From: an uncultured Alphaproteobacteria bacterium
Lineage (GTDB): Bacteria; Pseudomonadota; Alphaproteobacteria; Rhodobacterales; Rhodobacteraceae
Assembly (NCBI GenBank): GCA_902570265.1
Contig: CACFXF010000010.1
Location: forward strand, 1 to 62,987
Length of the DNA: 62,987 nt
Reading direction: 5' to 3'
Positions within the stretch are counted from its first letter, which is position 1. Every line of letters starts with the position of its first letter. This document shows, one piece after another, positions 56,066-62,987 of this stretch. The notes below the pieces were generated by a model. It was not told the DNA's origin. It did no database searches and saw nothing but the letters and a program-made list of their open reading frames with translations. Made by a program: the position numbers and the translations under genes.

Positions 56066-57424
56066 TTAAGAATTTTGAACAAAAGCTTCCAATTCTTCAG
56101 CAATTAAGAAAGCGAGTTCTAAAGATTGACTAGCATTTAATCTTGGGTCACATGCAGTATGATATCTTGAATGCAAATCCTCATCATCTATTGATTTTAT
56201 TCCACCTGTACATTCAGTAACGTCTTTTCCTGTCATTTCTACATGTACACCACCAGGGAAGGTTCCCTCAGACATATGAATTTTGAAAAATGTTTTTACT
56301 TCAGCCAATATTTTTTCAAAAGGCCTTGTTTTATAACCATTTGAAGATTTAATAGTATTACCATGCATTGGATCGCAAGACCATACAACTCTCAACTTAG
56401 CATTCTTGACTGATTTTATAATTTTGGGAAGATGGTCACTAATTAAATCTGATCCAAATCGCGTAATTAATGTCAACCGACCAGGTTCATTTTCTGGATT
56501 CAAAATCTTACACAGTTGAATTAGTTCATCAGGGTCAGTGGAGGGACCACACTTAAGGCCAATCGGATTTTGTACTCCTTTACAAAATTCAACATGGGCA
56601 CCATCTATCTGTCTTGTTCTATCACCTATCCAAATCATATGACCAGATCCAGCAACAGGAAATCCTGTAGTACTATCTAATCTACATAAAGCTTCTTCAT
56701 ATTCTAATAAAAGTGCTTCATGGCTAGTATAAAAATCAACTTTTCTTAAAGAATCTGAATTTTCTGAATTTACACCAGCTGCACTCATAAATTCCAACGA
56801 ATTTGTGATCTTAGTAGCTAAATCAAAGAACTTTTGATATCCAACTTGTCCTTTAGTACTTTCTAGAACCCAAGAATGCACTCTGCTTATGTCTGCAAAA
56901 CCACCTTGGCTAAATGCCCTTAATAAATTTAGTGTTGAAGAAGATTGCGTATAAGCTTTTAGCATCCTTTCTGGTTTAGGTAGTCTATGTTCAATAGTTG
57001 GTTCAATATCATTTATAATATCACCTCTGTAGGAGGGTAGCTTTTGGCCATTAATAATTTCAAAGTCAGAAGACCTAGGTTTAGCAAACTGACCAGCCAT
57101 TCTTCCAATCTTTATAACAGGCTTTTTCCCTCCAAAAGTTAAAACCACCGCCATTTTTAGTAAAACCTTAAAAGTATCTCTTATTAAATCAGCAGAAAAC
57201 TCTTCAAAACTTTCTGCACAATCTCCACCTTGTAATAAAAAAGCCTGACCGGATTCAACTTTGGCTAAATCCTTTTTTAAATTCCTAACTTCACCAGCAA
57301 ATACCAAAGGAGGAAGACTTTTTAGAGAATTTTCAACCTTGTTAAGCTCTTCTGGATCATTATATTCAGGCATTTGATGCCTTTTTTTATTTCTCCAAGA
57401 TGATTTATCCCATGCTTCAACCAT
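56066..57424 (-). CDS. aroG: class II DAHP synthase (shikimate pathway)
   Basis: Condenses PEP and erythrose-4-phosphate, the entry to aromatic amino acids. The 452-residue plant-type (class II) enzyme has LQGGDCAESF, KIGRMAGQFAKPRS, HMIWIGDRTRQIDGAHVEF, KCGPSTDPDEL, WSCDPMHGNT and GGVHVEMTGKDVTECTGG. It heads the minus-strand run aroG-serB-gmk-hexapeptide-olsB-olsA. The gene symbol varies between species. Confidence 0.95.
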   Translation of the reverse strand: MVEAWDKSSWRNKKRHQMPEYNDPEELNKVENSLKSLPPLVFAGEVRNLKKDLAKVESGQAFLLQGGDCAESFEEFSADLIRDTFKVLLKMAVVLTFGGKKPVIKIGRMAGQFAKPRSSDFEIINGQKLPSYRGDIINDIEPTIEHRLPKPERMLKAYTQSSSTLNLLRAFSQGGFADISRVHSWVLESTKGQVGYQKFFDLATKITNSLEFMSAAGVNSENSDSLRKVDFYTSHEALLLEYEEALCRLDSTTGFPVAGSGHMIWIGDRTRQIDGAHVEFCKGVQNPIGLKCGPSTDPDELIQLCKILNPENEPGRLTLITRFGSDLISDHLPKIIKSVKNAKLRVVWSCDPMHGNTIKSSNGYKTRPFEKILAEVKTFFKIHMSEGTFPGGVHVEMTGKDVTECTGGIKSIDDEDLHSRYHTACDPRLNASQSLELAFLIAEELEAFVQNS

Positions 57425-57584
57425 AACTTCCTAACCATACTATTAAACTTTACTTAAACCTAATATTAATAGATTAATACTATTTAGTTATTGACGGAAA
57501 TATTTCTTCAATCAAATATCAAAAAAGTATGAATCGTTTTAACCATTAAAAATTGGATTATGCAAGAAGCTTGATTAATTAACT

Positions 57585-58559
57585 ATGAATTATTTAAAAA
57601 AATCTAAACTTAAAAGTTTTGTTTTTATTCTAATAAATGATTTTTCACTTATTGCATTTAGTAATGCAATAGAGCCATTAAGGTTAGCAAATCGACTAGC
57701 TCAAAAGCAATTATATTCTTGGAAAATAACATCTGAGACTGGGGAAAAAGTTAAATGTTCTTCTGGATTTTATTTAGATGTAGAAAGTTCAATTCATAAA
57801 ATTCAAAATGATGATTATCTAATACTCTGTAGTGGAGAAAATATTAAAAAAAATATCACCAAAACAATACTCAATTGGATAAGAAAACAAGCTCGAAAAC
57901 AAATACATATAGGGTCTATATGTACTGGAACATATATCTTAGCTAAAGCTGGTATAATCAGTGATGTTATGTCGACAATACATTGGGAAAATAGAGAATC
58001 TCTAAAAGAAGAGTTTGAAAATTTAAACATTACTGATTCTATATATACTATTGATAAAAATAGATTTTCTGCTGCTGGAGGTACAGCATCAATTGATCTC
58101 ATGCTAAATATTATATCTCAGGATCATGGTGTAAATTTTGCAAAAAAAATTGCTGATCAAGTTTTACATGACTCAATAAGAACCGAGTTTGATAGACAGT
58201 TACCACTTCTACCTAATAGAATAGGTGTAAGAAATCCGAAGATATTAAGTGCTATAAAGTTTATGGAAATAAATATAGAGGAGCCTTTAAAGCCATCCGA
58301 TATAGCGCTTAAATTGAGAATTTCCTTAAGGCAACTAGAAAGGCTTTTCCAGCGTTTTTTCAGATTATCGCCCAAAAACTATTATATGAAAATTAGACTC
58401 CAAAGAGCTAGACATCTTCTTTTACAAACTGAAATGAATGTTTTACAAATTGCAATGGCTACTGGTTTTACTTCATCATCACATTTTTCAAAATGTTATA
58501 AATTAGAATTTAATATTACACCCTTTAAAGAACGAGGATTTTCTAATAAAGAATTATAG
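57585..58559 (+). CDS. GlxA-family AraC-type transcriptional regulator
   Basis: A 324-residue two-domain regulator: DJ-1/PfpI-like domain at about 10-190 (FVFILINDFSLIAFSNAIEPLRLAN, GSICTGTYILAKAGI with the nucleophile-elbow Cys) and a C-terminal AraC helix-turn-helix pair at about 225-320 (KPSDIALKLRISLRQLERLFQR, LQIAMATGFTSSSHFSKCYK). Relatives control choline, carnitine or arginine breakdown. Divergent from aroG and ending one base before the formate dehydrogenase gene on the other strand. Confidence 0.92.
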   Translation: MNYLKKSKLKSFVFILINDFSLIAFSNAIEPLRLANRLAQKQLYSWKITSETGEKVKCSSGFYLDVESSIHKIQNDDYLILCSGENIKKNITKTILNWIRKQARKQIHIGSICTGTYILAKAGIISDVMSTIHWENRESLKEEFENLNITDSIYTIDKNRFSAAGGTASIDLMLNIISQDHGVNFAKKIADQVLHDSIRTEFDRQLPLLPNRIGVRNPKILSAIKFMEINIEEPLKPSDIALKLRISLRQLERLFQRFFRLSPKNYYMKIRLQRARHLLLQTEMNVLQIAMATGFTSSSHFSKCYKLEFNITPFKERGFSNKEL

Positions 58560-58560
58560 T

Positions 58561-61371
58561 TTAGTTAGCTTTATAAATCCTAGCAGCAGCATACTTGAAC
58601 TCTGGTATTTTACCAATTGGATCTAAATGTGGATTAGTAAGTTTATTTGCAGGAGATTCTGAGAAACAAAAAGGAATAAACAGCATCCCCTTACTTACAT
58701 CTCTGTCTTCTCTCAAAAGAATTTCTATTATACCTCTATGTGTTTCTACTAAAACTTTTTCTCCTCTTTTCAAACCTAATTTTCTAATATCTTTAGGATT
58801 CATTGAAACGGTAGGCGTAGGTTCCTGGGCTTCTAACATAGCCGATCTCCTTGTCATAGCTCCTGTATGCCAATGCTCTAATAATCTTCCGGTTGTTAAA
58901 ATAAATGGAAACTTTTTATTAGGTTTTTCGTCCGGTGGCATAAGATCCGCTGGAACAATCTTAGCTTTTCCATTAGAAGTTGGAAAACCTTCAGAGAACA
59001 AGATTTCGTTTCCAAAACTTGTTTCGTCATCTACAGGATAACAAACTGCACCTTCTTTTTCTAATCTTTCCCAAGAGATATTATTTAAACTAGACATCGT
59101 AGATGCCATTTCTTTATAAACTGACGAAACATTTTTATAGTTCCAGTTAAGTCTACACCTATTTGCTAAATCAACTATAAGTTTCCAATCTTGTTCAGCA
59201 TCACCTGGAGCTTTTCTAACTGGAAATCCAATTTGCACCTGTCGATTTGAATTTGTATAAGTTCCTGCCTTTTCAGGCTGAGCAGAAGCTGGAAAGATAA
59301 CGTCAGCAAACCAAGCTGTTTCTGTTAAGAATATATCTTGAACGACTAAATGCTGTAATTTAGATAAAGCTAAACGAGCGTGATTTTGATCTGGATCAGA
59401 CATAGCAGGATTTTCTCCCATAACGTACATTCCAAACATTTGACCACTGACAATACGATTCATAATTTCCACAACAGTCAATCCTTTTGAGGGATCTAAA
59501 GAACGACCCCATTTGTCTTCAAAAAAACTTCTTATATCAATGTCTTCAACTGATTGATAATTAGGATATACCATCGGTATTAAACCTGCATCAGACGCAC
59601 CTTGAACATTATTTTGCCCTCTTAGTGGGTGTAATCCAGTACCAGGTCTTCCTACATGGCCTGTTATCAAAGACAAGGCAATCAAACATCTTGAATTATC
59701 TGTTCCATGGACATGTTGAGAAATACCCATACCCCAGAAAATTATTGAGTTTTCTGAATTAGCATAAACTCTTGAAAATTCACGTACATAATCAGCTGGA
59801 ACTCCAGAAATCTCTTCCATTGCTTCAGGTGAAAAATCCTTTACTTTTTTTTCAAGAGCTTCAAATCCTTCAACATTTGCCTGGATATATTGCTGATCAT
59901 AAAGTTTTTCCTCAATAATTACATGTATCATTGAATTTAGTAGTGCAACATCGCAACCTGGTCTAAAAATTACTGGATGGGAAGCATGACGCATCAAATT
60001 CTGTTTTCTAGGGTCAAAGACTAGAAGTTTAGCACCGCGTTTAGCTGCTTGTTTAAGATAAGTAGCGGCTACAGGGTGATTTTGCTCTGGCCTTGCTCCT
60101 ATAACCATTATACAGTCACTATCATCTGCAGCAGTAAATGGAGCAGACACAGCACCACTTCCAATACCTTCCATTAAAGCTGCTACAGAGGACGCGTGAC
60201 ATAACCTTGTACAATGATCTACATTATTTGTTCCAAAAGCTTGTCTTATAAATTTCTGAAATAAATATGCTTCTTCATTTGTACCTTTAGCAGAACCGAA
60301 CCCACACAAAAAATTTCCACCATATGTATCTAATATTCTTAAAAAACCTTTTGCTGCTACATCTAAGGCTTCTTCCCATGAAGCTTCTCTAAAAGTTTTA
60401 TTTATTTCATTAAAATGAAGATTAACTTCTGGATATTTTTTGGCAGATTCCAACCTTATAAGAGGTTTAGTTAATCTTTCTGGAGACATGACATAATCCA
60501 TTCCAAAACGACCCTTAACGCAGAGCTTTCCACGATTAGCAGGCCCTTGTCTTCCATCTACTTTGACAATCTCATTTCCTTTTACACTTACTGAAGTTTG
60601 ACATCCAACACCACAAAATGGACAAACACTATCGACTACTTTGTCTGGATAAATTTCTCTTTTAGTAGAACTCAAATTTAAAAGACTTTTTTCCATTAAG
60701 GCACCTGTTGGACATGCTTGCACACATTCACCACATGCTACACATGAACTTAATCCCATAGGATCTTCTAAATCGAAAATAGGCTTTGATTCTACGCCCC
60801 TACTACCCATTCCTATTACATCATTGACTTGTATTTCTTTACAAGCTCTCTCACATAAACCACAGGAAATGCATGCATCTAAATTTACCGCAATGGAAGG
60901 ATGTGAAGCGTCATGAAAAATACTATCAACAGGAATTTCTTTTGAAGCACCTGGCCTAGAACTTGGAAAACGAGGGGTTTCTTCACCTAAAACTTTTCTG
61001 GTTTGATCCCAAAAATGCGAATCCGGGTCAGGACTTTCTTCACGCTTTGGCATATCAGATTTTAAAAGTTCAAAAACTAACTTTCTATTTTTTTCAACTC
61101 TTGAATTAGAAGTAACTACTTTCATACCAGGAGTTGGCTTTCGCAAACATGAAGCAGCTAATGTTCTTTCACCTTCTATCTCAACCATACATGCTCTACA
61201 ATTTCCATCAGCACGATAACCAGGACTATCTTTCCAACATAGGTGTGGTATCTCAAGATCCAAACGCTTAGCTACTTGCCAAATTGTTTCATCTTTTGAA
61301 GCAGAAACAATCTCACCATTTAAACTAAATTCTATTGTTTTTATAGTCGTTTCTTTATCGTCTAGTGCCAT
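58561..61371 (-). CDS. fdsA: NAD-type formate dehydrogenase, molybdopterin alpha subunit
   Basis: Oxidises formate to CO2. The 936-residue protein has, in order, a [2Fe-2S] domain (C45, C58, C61, C75), two [4Fe-4S] ferredoxin motifs (CISCGLCERAC at 167-177, CVACGECVQAC at 210-220), a further cluster site starting CPFCGVGC (250-257) with C284, and the bis-MGD domain. The Mo/W ligand is C391 with neighbouring H392 (RLCHAS), so no selenocysteine is needed. C-terminal ILTTGRLLEHWHTGAMTRRS binds the cofactor. The start overlaps the beta-subunit gene by 17 bp. Confidence 0.95.
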   Translation of the reverse strand: MALDDKETTIKTIEFSLNGEIVSASKDETIWQVAKRLDLEIPHLCWKDSPGYRADGNCRACMVEIEGERTLAASCLRKPTPGMKVVTSNSRVEKNRKLVFELLKSDMPKREESPDPDSHFWDQTRKVLGEETPRFPSSRPGASKEIPVDSIFHDASHPSIAVNLDACISCGLCERACKEIQVNDVIGMGSRGVESKPIFDLEDPMGLSSCVACGECVQACPTGALMEKSLLNLSSTKREIYPDKVVDSVCPFCGVGCQTSVSVKGNEIVKVDGRQGPANRGKLCVKGRFGMDYVMSPERLTKPLIRLESAKKYPEVNLHFNEINKTFREASWEEALDVAAKGFLRILDTYGGNFLCGFGSAKGTNEEAYLFQKFIRQAFGTNNVDHCTRLCHASSVAALMEGIGSGAVSAPFTAADDSDCIMVIGARPEQNHPVAATYLKQAAKRGAKLLVFDPRKQNLMRHASHPVIFRPGCDVALLNSMIHVIIEEKLYDQQYIQANVEGFEALEKKVKDFSPEAMEEISGVPADYVREFSRVYANSENSIIFWGMGISQHVHGTDNSRCLIALSLITGHVGRPGTGLHPLRGQNNVQGASDAGLIPMVYPNYQSVEDIDIRSFFEDKWGRSLDPSKGLTVVEIMNRIVSGQMFGMYVMGENPAMSDPDQNHARLALSKLQHLVVQDIFLTETAWFADVIFPASAQPEKAGTYTNSNRQVQIGFPVRKAPGDAEQDWKLIVDLANRCRLNWNYKNVSSVYKEMASTMSSLNNISWERLEKEGAVCYPVDDETSFGNEILFSEGFPTSNGKAKIVPADLMPPDEKPNKKFPFILTTGRLLEHWHTGAMTRRSAMLEAQEPTPTVSMNPKDIRKLGLKRGEKVLVETHRGIIEILLREDRDVSKGMLFIPFCFSESPANKLTNPHLDPIGKIPEFKYAAARIYKAN

Positions 61372-62987
61372 TTAATTCCTCTGGAAAATACTTTAACAAA
61401 TGGTTCAAACAATTTGTAGCAGCTTGCCCTAAACCACAAATTGAACTATCGCGCATTACTATCATTAAGTCTTCATAAAGTTCAACTTCTTTATTGCTTT
61501 TTGATAGTAATGATATTAATTTTTCTGTCCCATTTCTACATGGAGTACATTGTCCACAACTTTCATGTTTAAAAAATTTAATTGTATTAATTACAGCATC
61601 TAAAATACTATCTTGATCAGATAAAATGACAACAGCATGAGAACCTACAAATCCCCCAAATGGTTCAAATACACCAAAATCCAAACCCATATCACACATT
61701 TTAGCAGGAAAAATACCTCCTGAAGCACCTCCAGGAAAAAATGCTTTTAACTTATGCCCAGGTAACATTCCACCACAGTACTCATCTATAAGTTTTTTTA
61801 CAGGTATGCCTGAAGGTGCTACTTTGACACCAGGGTTTGAAACCCTTCCAGAAACACTGTAAGAACGTAAACCCTTGTGATTTTTATTAAAACCTAAATT
61901 TGCAAACCAATCAGCCCCTTTTGATAAAATGTCTGGAATCCAAAATAAAGTTTCAATATTATGATTTAAAGTGGGTTTTCCAAATAAACCTTTTTCGGCA
62001 ATATAAGGTGGTCTATGTCTAGGTAATCCTCTTTTTCCTTCAATAGATTCTATCATAGCACTTTCTTCACCACATATATATGCCCCTGCACCTCTTCTCA
62101 TTTCAAATGGAATTAACCAAAAATTAGTTTTTTCTAGCTTCTCAATTTCAGATTTTAGGATTTCTAAAACGGCAGGATACTCATCTCTCATATATAAATA
62201 AATTTTACGACAACCTACTAAAAGGGCAGCTATTTGTGCCCCCTCCAGCATTTTATGTGGTTCGCTCTCTAACCAAAATCTATCTTTAAATGTACCAGGC
62301 TCTCCTTCATCCCCATTAATAGTCATATACCTAATACCATCATAAGAATTAACAATTTGCCACTTTTTATCTGCTGGAAACCCGGCTCCACCTAATCCCC
62401 TCAACCCAGAATTCGATAAAATTGAAATGGCAGTTGCTAAATCTAATTTTTTATCTATAACATTTTTTAAACAGCTATAGCCTCCAGCATTTATATATTC
62501 AGACAAATTTTGATATTCTGGGATTTCTGGAGACAACTTTCCCTTTGAAAGTTTCACTAATTTCAAAGGAGTGGCATTATCTACAGCTCTTTTTCCGACT
62601 TGAGCCGCTGGCGCATTAGCGCATCGACCTATACATGGAACCTTTTGTATTCTTATCTTATTATTATCTATTAAATCAGAAAAATTTTTTATCAAATTTT
62701 GGGCACCAGACATCTCGCAAGAGAGCCCATCACAAACCCTTACAGTTAATTCATGAGTTATTGTTTCACCATCTTTTATTATATCAAAATGATGATAAAA
62801 AGAAGCAACTTCAAAAACTTCAGCTTGGCTGATTTTAAATAGTTCAGACAATGCCTTTAAATGCTTTTGACTTAGACAATTAAAATCATCTTGTATAAGA
62901 TGTAAAGCTTCAATTAACTGGCTGCGTTCAAGCGGCAAATCTCCCAAAACTTTTTTAATTTCTTTTTCAGAAATTTCGTCAGATTGT
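61355..62987 (-). CDS. fdsB: formate dehydrogenase beta subunit, FdsG-FdsB (NuoE-NuoF) fusion, 5' end outside window
   Basis: Electron-transfer subunit passing electrons from FdsA to NAD+. The N-terminal part is NuoE/FdsG-like (LTVRVCDGLSCEMSG, KVPCIGRCANAPA: [2Fe-2S] Cys); then the NuoF/FdsB part with LRGLGGAGFPADKKW (NADH site), NGDEGEPGTFKDR (FMN), and SCGQCTPCRNGTE plus SSICGLGQ ([4Fe-4S]). The first usual start is TTG at 62947, but the frame is open to the window edge with family-like sequence, so the gene probably starts beyond 62987. The fused layout matches the two-subunit FDH1 type of Methylobacterium. Confidence 0.93.
   Translation of the reverse strand, partial: QSDEISEKEIKKVLGDLPLERSQLIEALHLIQDDFNCLSQKHLKALSELFKISQAEVFEVASFYHHFDIIKDGETITHELTVRVCDGLSCEMSGAQNLIKNFSDLIDNNKIRIQKVPCIGRCANAPAAQVGKRAVDNATPLKLVKLSKGKLSPEIPEYQNLSEYINAGGYSCLKNVIDKKLDLATAISILSNSGLRGLGGAGFPADKKWQIVNSYDGIRYMTINGDEGEPGTFKDRFWLESEPHKMLEGAQIAALLVGCRKIYLYMRDEYPAVLEILKSEIEKLEKTNFWLIPFEMRRGAGAYICGEESAMIESIEGKRGLPRHRPPYIAEKGLFGKPTLNHNIETLFWIPDILSKGADWFANLGFNKNHKGLRSYSVSGRVSNPGVKVAPSGIPVKKLIDEYCGGMLPGHKLKAFFPGGASGGIFPAKMCDMGLDFGVFEPFGGFVGSHAVVILSDQDSILDAVINTIKFFKHESCGQCTPCRNGTEKLISLLSKSNKEVELYEDLMIVMRDSSICGLGQAATNCLNHLLKYFPEELNGTRR

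Overview
The window is about 63 kb of very AT-rich DNA (roughly 30-32% G+C by eye). It reads as one chromosomal segment of a free-living, heterotrophic, probably marine alphaproteobacterium. Supporting signs are the alphaproteobacterial families DUF1289, DUF2244, DUF3726 and a two-domain cold-shock protein; Bpt-type leucyl transferase; B12-dependent ribonucleotide reductase NrdJ; ornithine-lipid genes; a TRAP transporter for 2-oxo acids; an NAD-type formate dehydrogenase; and short intergenic gaps. A low-GC clade of the SAR116, AEGEAN-169 or HIMB59 kind would fit, but the clade is inference. No rRNA, insertion sequence, CRISPR array or intact phage is seen.

Layout. Positions 1-3730 are an accessory patch: a tyrosine recombinase with an intact active site but a missing N-terminus, two paralogous ~106-residue genes of unknown function, several tiny membrane-peptide ORFs (one of them present twice), an 81-bp inverted repeat in a broken ORF, and a cluster of palindromes. 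The patch abuts the 3' end of tRNA-Leu(GAG), a classic integration target. From 3931 the core genome begins: lipB, ctaD, a DUF2244 protein, an unknown P-loop ATPase, metA and bpt. Next comes a TRAP operon on the minus strand (dctP, long dctQ, dctM with a 320-residue coiled-coil tail), then ilvB-ilvH, nrdJ and a 783-residue tail-anchored coiled-coil protein. Positions 23985-29927 hold an aldehyde dehydrogenase facing a plus-strand set: an M19-like protein lacking half its metal ligands, an uncharacterised ~570-residue protein split by a 9-C tract, DUF3726, and a DpkA/Ldh-type oxidoreductase. This looks like an undescribed catabolic cluster.

Positions 29986-40822 are mixed metabolism: a Cys/Met-type PLP enzyme, DUF1289, EamA exporter, methyltransferases, VOC, cupin, Rieske oxygenase, kdsD, PhyH-like oxygenase and MmgE/PrpD. 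They include two intergenic regions with hairpins and RNA-like signals. Positions 40951-42779 are umuDC with an operator-like palindrome and a UmuD that carries an extra DNA-binding-like arm. Then come an ABC-F ATPase, a photolyase FAD-domain protein in an unusual domain order with its COG3380-like neighbour, tRNA-Pro(TGG), a cold-shock protein, pdxH, and the plus-strand run fabI-gpt-mazG-eno. Facing it is a minus-strand block of aroG, serB, gmk, a gamma-carbonic-anhydrase-like protein, olsB and olsA. The right end has a GlxA-type regulator and a two-subunit formate dehydrogenase whose beta gene runs off the window.

The strongest candidates for something undescribed are the 23985-29927 cluster with its poly-C interruption, the duplicated small-protein patch at the left edge, the DctM coiled-coil fusion and the UmuD variant.
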